From NCBI GenBank assembly GCA_942493375.1, contig OW818698.1:3782001-3846000 (forward strand): a DNA stretch of 64,000 nucleotides, given 5' to 3'. This document shows positions 7,579 through 14,861 of the stretch, piece after piece (position 1 is the stretch's first letter; each line of letters starts with the position of its first letter). This DNA comes from G942493375 sp942493375 (lineage in GTDB: Bacteria > Armatimonadota > UBA5829). The notes beneath the pieces are model-generated. The model saw only the letters and a list, made by a program, of their open reading frames with translations, did not search any database and had not been told where the DNA came from. A program made the translations under genes and the position numbers.

Positions 7579-8831
7579 ATAATCCCGTGCTTTTTACCGA
7601 GTTCTTCTATAATCTGCAGCGTCTGGTCCATTTCATCTTTTGTTAGAGAGTTCATTATACACAACCGCAGTCTGCATTCTTTTCTTCGGACAGCAGGATA
7701 TGTAACGACATTGGTATAAACACCTCGAAGTCTCAGTTCATTGTTCATGCATCCAAGCTTGTTCTCATCTCCGATAATAACCGGAATAATCGCAGACCTG
7801 GTTTCCCCCGTGTTGAATCCTCTGGATTTGAGACCACTGAGCATGTATTGGACGTTGTTCCACAACTCATCCCGTCCGGCTTTATCTTCAATTAGCATCT
7901 TAAAGACTTCCACGAGTCCCCCTACTACAGGAGGAGGAAGGCTGGTAGAGAAGAAATAGGTTCGTGTGTAGTACCTCAGATACTGGGTCAAACGTTTAGT
8001 TCCCGCACAGTAACCGCCGACTGCCCCGGGTGTCTTGCTCAGAGTTCCGAGATTTATGTCGATCTTATCCATGCAGCCATAAACTTCCGCACTTCCCCGT
8101 CCCGTAGGACCAACAACACCCAGGCCATGCGCATCGTCAACCATCACCCTCGCACCGTATCGATTAGCCAGTTCGGTGATTTCATCCAGAGGCGCAATAT
8201 CTCCGTCCATAGAAAACACGCCGTCGGTAATAATCAGCCTGCCTGTTTGAGAGTCCGGAATAGCTCGCAGGATCTTCTCAAGGTGTTTCATATTGCGGTG
8301 CAGAAATATCTTTACATCCGCTCCGGAAAGCTTACAGCCATCGAATATCGAAGCATGGTCATAAGCATCGCAGATAATCACGTCACCCGGCCCGCACAAT
8401 GCCGAGATCACCCCAACATTGGCCGAGTATCCACATGGGATTATTATCGCATCTTCAGTGCCATAAAACTCAGCGATCAGCCTTTCCAGTTCCCTGTGCA
8501 AGTCAGTGGTTCCAGAATACAGTGAAACTGCACCCATTCCATACCCATATTTATCACAAGCTTCTTTTGCTGCAGCTACAACTCTGGGATGTGTTGTAAG
8601 AGATAAATAGGAGTTCGATCCAAGCATAATGACATCATGGACATCACTGTTAGCTTCTCTCATAGTGGATTTATGTGATATCGGCCCAAGTATCTGCAGG
8701 CCTAATCCACCAGTGTAGTTAGGGGGCGCAGTCTCCATCAACTCAGCAAATGCATCCATTTTGTCAAAAAGGTCAGCACTACCCCCACCCGGAAGAAAAT
8801 CCTCAAATTGCGATCTATCGTCACTATTCAT
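7575..8831 (-). CDS. PLP-dependent alpha-oxoamine synthase (serine palmitoyltransferase/KBL/BioF-like)
   Basis: 418 aa of the AOS family, which condenses an amino acid with an acyl thioester and releases CO2. Visible features are GSNSYLSLTTHP, the PLP-stacking His159 in DHASIFDG, VDDAHGLGVVG (Asp232, His235), the PLP lysine 266 in GTLSKTPGA, and a C-terminal Arg-rich RLRLCIMNS segment. The GSNSYL start resembles serine palmitoyltransferases more than 2-amino-3-ketobutyrate ligase. Where KBL has an Arg (SVRFICGT), this protein has Ser103 (AVSLYSGT). ATG 8831 follows AAAGG. The operon has no biotin genes, arguing against BioF; neighbours (lipid kinase, prenyltransferase, SDR) favour a lipid product. 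No acyl carrier protein is in the window. Confidence 0.87.
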   Translation of the reverse strand: MNSDDRSQFEDFLPGGGSADLFDKMDAFAELMETAPPNYTGGLGLQILGPISHKSTMREANSDVHDVIMLGSNSYLSLTTHPRVVAAAKEACDKYGYGMGAVSLYSGTTDLHRELERLIAEFYGTEDAIIIPCGYSANVGVISALCGPGDVIICDAYDHASIFDGCKLSGADVKIFLHRNMKHLEKILRAIPDSQTGRLIITDGVFSMDGDIAPLDEITELANRYGARVMVDDAHGLGVVGPTGRGSAEVYGCMDKIDINLGTLSKTPGAVGGYCAGTKRLTQYLRYYTRTYFFSTSLPPPVVGGLVEVFKMLIEDKAGRDELWNNVQYMLSGLKSRGFNTGETRSAIIPVIIGDENKLGCMNNELRLRGVYTNVVTYPAVRRKECRLRLCIMNSLTKDEMDQTLQIIEELGKKHGII

Positions 8832-8952
8832 ATTAAAATTCCTTTCGTGCAGCAGCTATAGAACAATCACCAATAAAAATGAAGATCAACCATATGAAAT
8901 CTAGACTTAACCGCGAGAAGATCAACTGTTCCCGCGATCCATTCGTGCTCAC

Positions 8953-9924
8953 TCATACTTTCAGTCGCTTTGCCATAAGCATAACTTCCCTAATATGATC
9001 CTCAACAGTTGCTGCATCCCTGGGACAAGGCGGAGGTTCAGTCATATGAATCGTACGTCTGCCATTTCGGTGCAAATATACCCCGGAATCTGTATCAGGT
9101 CGCACATGGCCCACGCATGTTACGCAATCCAGTGGTATTTGTGTTCCTTCCGGGACCGAAAACAACAGTTCATATTCCCCGGCTCCTCCCAGCAGTGCAG
9201 CCTCCATCGGAAAACCAGCAGACGCAGCCGTCTCTCTCAACACCGATGCATATGGGATACAATCCAGATCTATCTCCATCCTCAGTCCAGGATTGAGTTC
9301 GTGCAGCATCCAGAGTGAATCAAAGAAACCTCCGCTTGTATCAATACATGCAGATGCCATAGATCTGATTGCCTTCGATTCATCAAATCTCAACTCAAAA
9401 CATGGGGTAGGTGAACCAATCAGAGCTGCCAGATTAGTATCACCCAGGCTTCCGGTCACCCAGAGAGACTGAGGTTCGGTAGGCATCTTACGGGTCAGCG
9501 GTCGATTGTTTGGCACCTGCCCCATTGCAAAACCGCAGTATCTCCAGGTCTCCGCACACCCCATATCTCCACCACAGACGCTGCATCCAACCTTATTAAC
9601 TACACTGCTTATGCCTTTTGCCAGACCTTCTATGAACTCAGAATCCACCGATTTCGCAAAGGACACAGAATGCATATACCAAACCGGATCAGCACCCGAC
9701 GCAAAAAGATCGCTCATTGTTGCAACTGCCAGGTTTGATCCCAGAGCCACTGGGTTTTCGCTGGTGAAAAGATCTTCATCAGGGGTGAACTCATCCATCG
9801 TCAGCGCCCACAACTGATCTCCAATCATAATCAGTTCAGCGTCGCTCTCAAACAGCCCATTCTGCTGCTCACTGCTTCTTTTGAAATTCTGAGAGAAGCT
9901 GCGGATGATATCATATTCAGTCAT
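8953..9924 (-). CDS. ThiL-like kinase of the AIR-synthase/PurM fold
   Basis: 323 aa from ATG 9924 (GGTGGA just upstream); the frame opens at a TTG at 9936. It has the thiamine-monophosphate kinase pattern: ATMSDLFASGADP, a GGDMG motif, LWVTGSLGD, DTSGGFFDSL, and GGAGEYELLF near the C-terminus. ThiL phosphorylates thiamine phosphate with ATP. Here the gene overlaps a lipid-kinase-like gene by 8 bases and sits in a lipid-type operon with no thiamine genes, so it may be a paralogue acting on another phosphorylated intermediate. Residues conserved for ATP and Mg binding seem present, so catalysis is plausible. Thiamine function cannot be excluded. Confidence 0.8.
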   Translation of the reverse strand: MTEYDIIRSFSQNFKRSSEQQNGLFESDAELIMIGDQLWALTMDEFTPDEDLFTSENPVALGSNLAVATMSDLFASGADPVWYMHSVSFAKSVDSEFIEGLAKGISSVVNKVGCSVCGGDMGCAETWRYCGFAMGQVPNNRPLTRKMPTEPQSLWVTGSLGDTNLAALIGSPTPCFELRFDESKAIRSMASACIDTSGGFFDSLWMLHELNPGLRMEIDLDCIPYASVLRETAASAGFPMEAALLGGAGEYELLFSVPEGTQIPLDCVTCVGHVRPDTDSGVYLHRNGRRTIHMTEPPPCPRDAATVEDHIREVMLMAKRLKV

Positions 9925-10828
9925 AGTGTCCACCAATCAGGATCAGTGCCTTTGGAAGTATTCTTATACGAACCGGCAGGTAACCATGCGGATCACCATC
10001 AAACTCAATCTCCTGAGTCTTTTCAGATGAAATAGTCACCTGTTGGCATTCTTGCACATAAATACCCTCAACTGCTGTTACCGAACCCGAATAGTACTTC
10101 GGCAGCAACCTGAATATCCCCAGCCTGCTTCTATCATGCATCCCGACGATCTTCAGATTCCCATCATCAGCCTGTAGACCAATCTGGAGCTTCAATCCGG
10201 ATGCTATGTAAGGGTTCTTTGCAATAGTCAGATTATTAACCGCAGTTAGATGCTTTTTGACACCGTCTATTTCCATATCAACATCCACTCGACAGTTGCG
10301 GGCAATTGTAGTGATAACGCCAAGGCCGGTCCCTAAAGTATCACCCAAATACTTTCGCCATCTATTAGCAAATCGCGCAATAGATGCCCCCATGCCAATA
10401 TTGCAACTGCACCCGAAATGAGCCGTTACTTCTTGCCTGGAAGCATTAAAATACGATATCTCAGCTACATCTACTTTTCTCGATCTACCCGATAAAAGTG
10501 CATCCACTGCCTTTGCAGGATCAATCGGAATGCCATGGAACCTGCAAAAGTCCGGACTGGTCCCCGAATACAGCACTCCCATTTTTAGATCAGGATTATC
10601 GGATTGTATAACTCCATCCAGGACTTCATTGATAGTCCCATCACCCCCAACGGCTACCACTACATCAGACACAGCCGTTCGTGCCAGTTCAATCGCATGA
10701 CCGATTCTCTCTGTATATACGCACTTATACTCAATGCCAGCCAGATCAAAACCGGACTTCCATGTCTCCCATAAGCGCTGCCCCTTGCCGGAACGCGATC
10801 CGGGATTCATGATCAACAGGTATTTCAC
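9917..10828 (-). CDS. Diacylglycerol/sphingosine kinase family lipid kinase
   Basis: 303 aa. It opens with the NPGSRSGKG motif and contains the catalytic-domain signature VAVGGDGTINEVLDG (about 58-72) and YSGTSPDFCR in place of the more common GTGNDFAR. The C-terminal beta-sandwich ends with EIEFDGDP, a hallmark of the family (the DGE/DGD Asp). Members phosphorylate diacylglycerol, ceramide or sphingoid bases. The GTG start at 10828 overlaps the radical SAM stop in a GTGA junction, showing strong coupling. In Caulobacter-type ceramide pathways a kinase of this family phosphorylates the product, which makes the pairing with an alpha-oxoamine synthase here meaningful. Confidence 0.9.
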   Translation of the reverse strand: MKYLLIMNPGSRSGKGQRLWETWKSGFDLAGIEYKCVYTERIGHAIELARTAVSDVVVAVGGDGTINEVLDGVIQSDNPDLKMGVLYSGTSPDFCRFHGIPIDPAKAVDALLSGRSRKVDVAEISYFNASRQEVTAHFGCSCNIGMGASIARFANRWRKYLGDTLGTGLGVITTIARNCRVDVDMEIDGVKKHLTAVNNLTIAKNPYIASGLKLQIGLQADDGNLKIVGMHDRSRLGIFRLLPKYYSGSVTAVEGIYVQECQQVTISSEKTQEIEFDGDPHGYLPVRIRILPKALILIGGHYD

Positions 10829-12114
10829 TTATATATGCCCAACTTTTTGTATAAAGGAGTTGGTTGTCCCCGATCCCAGTCCTTTGCCAGTTCTTCCGTG
10901 AAGGTTTGAGGGAGCGGAGTGTGAGTCAGATTGTGCTCATGGAATTGCCTGGCAATTGCCTGAGATTGAGTGCAGCAGAGCCAGTCAGTGCAGGGAGTCT
11001 TAAAGTATTCTCTCATTCGATTGTATATACTCTCAAACGCCTCTTCCTGCACGTTTCCGAATGAAACATTCAAGAACTCACAAGGCTGGACTTCCCCATA
11101 TGCATTTACATAAAACCGGTCAATCCCTCCACAGGTGCAGCCTAGCACAGATTTCGATTCCTCAAAGACTTGTGCAGCAAGGGAAGGGTAGTTATGCATT
11201 GCCGGACTGTTAAATCGAACATGCTGTTCACGCAGATATGTAATCAACAGGGGATTCATCAGCATGTCTTCCTGTTTCCCCATCCACTTGCCTGCAGGTT
11301 TCGGATGAATCAACTGAACATAATCAGTGTCAAGTTCCTTTGCCAGTTCCATAATCTTCCTGAGGCTACCTGCTCGTACATCCCCTTCCGATAAGACACA
11401 ATTCACAGCTGCCACCAGTGCAGCTTCTCTGCACATCTTCAGAGCATTACATGCCGTGTCATATGAACCAGAAACTCCGGTAAATAAATCATGTACGGCC
11501 GGATCGGGTGAGTGGATCGAAACCATCAATCCAAACAGTCCTGCATCCTTCATCTCCTGCAGTATTGCTGGTGTAAGCTGGGCACCGGTTGTATTGATCC
11601 AGAGCTCTGATCTTTCGTCGAGTGACTTTAAAAGGGCTAATAACCTCTCATATCGAATTAGGGGTTCACCGCCCTCAATATCGAACATAGCCACACCTAT
11701 ATCCTGGATCGACTGCGCAGTTTTCTTCAAGAGTTCCAAATCCAGGTCCGGACCACCATCTTTACTCTGGTAACAGTGTTCACATTTATAGGAACAGGCT
11801 TTGGTCATCGAGAACACAACGGTAATAGCTCTAGCCGGAGTCCTTATCAATTTGCTGTCAATCGCATAGAAAAAAGAAGGGGAGGGATACGCCGGGAGGT
11901 ATAGGTGGAGTTTATATCCATTGAAAACCCGGACAACTTTATTATGTCTGAACGCCAAAAGCAGGATCAGCGCCTGTCTCAAAAATCGCGCATATCGGAT
12001 CGGCGAATAACCAAAATCCTTCGGTCTCAGCGCATATCTATACGCCACATCAACTGCTATTCTGGCATAAATCAGGAATTTGCCAAACCCCGTAATGTAA
12101 TGTCGATTCTTCAT
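10825..12114 (-). CDS. Radical SAM enzyme with SPASM-like C-terminus
   Basis: 429 aa. The 4Fe-4S/SAM motif CSYKCEHC supplies Cys107, Cys111 and Cys114. The GGEP-type motif reads DIEGGEPLIRYE and is followed by the usual barrel elements (LWINTTGAQL, LMVSIHSPD). The C-terminal region has further cysteines (CTCGG, a conserved NAYGEVQPCEFL, then CTDWLCC), as in SPASM/Twitch proteins that carry auxiliary clusters. An N-terminal stretch of about 95 residues with hydrophobic segments may associate with membrane. Such enzymes modify peptides, lipids or cofactors by radical chemistry. Its ATG is three bases after the UbiA stop. HpnH-like lipid chemistry is conceivable, but the specific reaction is unknown. 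Confidence 0.88.
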   Translation of the reverse strand: MKNRHYITGFGKFLIYARIAVDVAYRYALRPKDFGYSPIRYARFLRQALILLLAFRHNKVVRVFNGYKLHLYLPAYPSPSFFYAIDSKLIRTPARAITVVFSMTKACSYKCEHCYQSKDGGPDLDLELLKKTAQSIQDIGVAMFDIEGGEPLIRYERLLALLKSLDERSELWINTTGAQLTPAILQEMKDAGLFGLMVSIHSPDPAVHDLFTGVSGSYDTACNALKMCREAALVAAVNCVLSEGDVRAGSLRKIMELAKELDTDYVQLIHPKPAGKWMGKQEDMLMNPLLITYLREQHVRFNSPAMHNYPSLAAQVFEESKSVLGCTCGGIDRFYVNAYGEVQPCEFLNVSFGNVQEEAFESIYNRMREYFKTPCTDWLCCTQSQAIARQFHEHNLTHTPLPQTFTEELAKDWDRGQPTPLYKKLGIYK

Positions 12115-12117
12115 CCG

Positions 12118-13080
12118 TTATGCCTTTGAATCCTTATACAGATCAAACAAAAAGCCAATGAACACATAGCTGGCAGAGAACAGATACAGCGCCAGTGTCC
12201 CGTTGAATATCGCAATCAATGTTACCTGTCCAGCCACACACGCCCTTATATTGGTCACCAACCCAAAATAAGTTCGCTTGCCTGACGGACTTCTGTAGTA
12301 TAGAAAAGCAGTCCAAAGCTGCAGGAAGAAAGTCATCAACCCACAGAACACAAATTGTTCTTTGAAGAGTATATCCTTAAGGGTCATCCAGCCTAGTGCC
12401 AGAAATGTGAGATAGGTTACCGTAGGCAGGAACCCACCAATTATTCCAACCTGCCTGGCAACATCTATCCCATGTTTTACAATAAAGGTCCTCTTACCCG
12501 CAGATTTATCCCCTTCATAATCTTTGAAATATGTGTAGTAGGTCATCAGACCATTCAATAGAGCAACAAGCAGAAATGCACATATCCGGTTGGGTGTAAA
12601 GACAGGATCAGGATTTGGCCCTGATGCCAGAAATCCATAAGCAGTGCACATAGCGATAGAGAACCCAAATACAACATTGCCTATCAACGACCATGCTTTG
12701 GCATATTCGTATAGTATATTCAGTAAAACACCCAGGACAAGAGGAATGATAGACCATGGGTTTAGGTATGCGGAGACAACCAGTGTGAATACAAGCAGCA
12801 GGCTAGAAACCCACAATGCCGCCCTGGCATTCAGTTCGCCGGTAACCATTGGTCTGTTGGGGGCATTGATACGGTCTTCAGGGAGTCCGAGGTAGTCGTT
12901 GAATATCTGGTTAATACCCCAGCTCAAAAAGAGGACAACCAAAATTAGAGCGCTGCGGGTGTAGTTAACATTTTCGGGCATCAACCATTGATAAAATGAT
13001 ACCCCTACCCATCCGGCTATACCGGTAACAAAGGCATAATATAACCGCATGGATTTTATATAAGCACGTGCAAATGCCAA
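12118..13080 (-). CDS. UbiA family prenyltransferase
   Basis: 320 aa with about eight or nine hydrophobic segments. The first Asp-rich motif reads NDYLGLPEDRINAPNRP (61-77), and the second is KDYEGDKSAGKRT (186-198, Asp187 and Asp191), both needed for Mg-diphosphate binding. The motif I form with INAPNRP resembles geranylgeranylglyceryl phosphate and chlorophyll-type transferases more than UbiA of ubiquinone synthesis. It transfers an isoprenyl chain to an acceptor in the membrane. TTG start at 13080, supported by GGAGG eight bases upstream. It is the first gene of the operon and its stop lies 3 bases before the radical SAM gene. Confidence 0.9.
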   Translation of the reverse strand: MAFARAYIKSMRLYYAFVTGIAGWVGVSFYQWLMPENVNYTRSALILVVLFLSWGINQIFNDYLGLPEDRINAPNRPMVTGELNARAALWVSSLLLVFTLVVSAYLNPWSIIPLVLGVLLNILYEYAKAWSLIGNVVFGFSIAMCTAYGFLASGPNPDPVFTPNRICAFLLVALLNGLMTYYTYFKDYEGDKSAGKRTFIVKHGIDVARQVGIIGGFLPTVTYLTFLALGWMTLKDILFKEQFVFCGLMTFFLQLWTAFLYYRSPSGKRTYFGLVTNIRACVAGQVTLIAIFNGTLALYLFSASYVFIGFLFDLYKDSKA

Positions 13081-13186
13081 CGCAGCAACCTCCGACTAAC
13101 CAAGTATATCCGTCTCACTTACATAATTCAAACTTGTCGGTTTCGAATACGTTGGATTGCGAGTTATTGATCCATAACGATTGATT

Positions 13187-14722
13187 TTAGCTCCAATACT
13201 TCCTGTCCAAACTCCGATACTGCACAGCCTCCGCTATATGCACTGCCTCTACAGTCTCCGACGCGGAAAGGTCGGCTATTGTCCTTGAGAGTTTGACTAT
13301 CCTGTCGTAGGCTCTGGCGGAGAGTTTGAGATGTTCAATCGCCTGCTTGAGAATTGCTTCAGCATCAGGTGTGAGTTTCACCATAGTCCTCATCTGTCTG
13401 CTGGTCATTTGGGCATTGCAGTATATCTTTGTCCCGGAAAACCTGTGCTGCTGGACGCTTCTGGCAGTTCTAACTCTAGCCCTTATCGCCGCAGATGACT
13501 CTCCAGGGCTCTTGGACGTTAATTCGTCCTGTTTGAGCCTGGGAACTTCTATATGAATGTCTATCCTGTCTAACAATGGGCCGGAAATCCTCTGCAGATA
13601 TTTACTAATCAGCCTCGGAGTGCAGGAACATGGCTTTAGAGGATCATTGTAAAATCCGCACGGGCATGGGTTCATAGCTGCAACCAGCATGAACCTTGCC
13701 GGAAACGTAACCGATGCCTGAGCCCTTGCTATTGTAACAACCCCATCTTCCAACGGTTGCCGCATAACTTCAAGAGCATCCCGCTTAAACTCGGGGAATT
13801 CATCAAGAAAAAGCACTCCGTGATGCGCAAGACTGACCTCACCCGGTCTGGGATAAGATCCGCCACCAGAGAGTCCCGGGTTGGAGATCGTGTGGTGAGG
13901 AGATCTAAACGCTCTCCTGGTAATCAAAGCTTCATTTGGACTCAACAAGCCACATACACTATAAAGTTTGGTCACTTCCAGGGCTTCTTCTTTATGTAAA
14001 GGAGGGAGAATCGTCGGTATGCGCCGGGCAAGCATTGTCTTGCCGCTGCCGGGAGGTCCAACCATCAGCAGATTGTGTCCACCTGCAGCAGCAACTTCAA
14101 GAGCCCGCTTGGTCATCTCCTGTCCCTTAACGTCTGCAAAATCCACGTCATATTCAGGCTCAGACAGGTTTTCGAACTCTGCCGGATCAAACATCGCAGG
14201 CAGCATTGACTCAGGCTCGTTCAGCAACTGCACAACCTCAGTGAGGGATGCCACCGGGTAAACATCTACTGAACCAACTATAGCCGCTTCCTTGACATTG
14301 TGAATAGGGACAATCATCCGCTTTACGTTAGTCTCACGTGCCCCCCAGGCAATAGGCAATACTCCGCTGACCCCGCGCACCGTCCCATCCAGGCTAAGTT
14401 CTCCAACTACTATGCAGCTGTCCAGCAGGGACTCATCTATCTGGCCTGTAGCAGCCAATATGCCGACAGCAATTGGGAGATCAAAGGAAGGACCTTCTTT
14501 ACGCACATCAGCAGGGGCGAGGTTTATAGTGATACGTTTGGCAGGGAATTCCAGACCGCAGTTCTTGATTGCAGCCCGGACCCTCTCCCGCGATTCTTGA
14601 ACCGCAGTATCCGGGAGACCTACAATAGTGAACCCGGGAATAGCGGAGGTGATGTCAACTTCAACCTCAACCTGATAAGCGTCAATACCGGTTACTGCAC
14701 TGGACATCACATGAGAGAGCAT
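13187..14722 (-). CDS. comM: YifB/ComM family Mg-chelatase-like AAA+ ATPase
   Basis: 511 aa, full length for the family. The N-terminal ChlI-like domain starts with SSAVTGIDAYQVEVEVD and includes GLPDTAVQESRERV and a LonC-like fold. Walker A is GPPGSGKT (222-229) and Walker B lies in GVLFLDEFPEF. The C-terminal domain has SARAYDRIVKLSRTIADL, typical of YifB. A cysteine-rich insertion (CPCGFYNDPLKPCSCTP) matches the family. ComM proteins are hexameric helicases promoting branch migration during recombination of taken-up DNA in competent bacteria; function here is by homology. It lies upstream of the UbiA gene on the same strand with 106 bases between, so it may share a transcript but is functionally unrelated. 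Confidence 0.95.
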   Translation of the reverse strand: MLSHVMSSAVTGIDAYQVEVEVDITSAIPGFTIVGLPDTAVQESRERVRAAIKNCGLEFPAKRITINLAPADVRKEGPSFDLPIAVGILAATGQIDESLLDSCIVVGELSLDGTVRGVSGVLPIAWGARETNVKRMIVPIHNVKEAAIVGSVDVYPVASLTEVVQLLNEPESMLPAMFDPAEFENLSEPEYDVDFADVKGQEMTKRALEVAAAGGHNLLMVGPPGSGKTMLARRIPTILPPLHKEEALEVTKLYSVCGLLSPNEALITRRAFRSPHHTISNPGLSGGGSYPRPGEVSLAHHGVLFLDEFPEFKRDALEVMRQPLEDGVVTIARAQASVTFPARFMLVAAMNPCPCGFYNDPLKPCSCTPRLISKYLQRISGPLLDRIDIHIEVPRLKQDELTSKSPGESSAAIRARVRTARSVQQHRFSGTKIYCNAQMTSRQMRTMVKLTPDAEAILKQAIEHLKLSARAYDRIVKLSRTIADLSASETVEAVHIAEAVQYRSLDRKYWS

Positions 14723-14861
14723 ATCCTTGCCTCCAAGATACCCTGATCTACCATATTATATAGACCAATTTAAACAGCAGTCAACGCTTCAAATGATAAT
14801 TTGCATGAGCACACGTTTCGTTGCAAAAAATATGACTTAATCAATTTCATGATATGAAATA

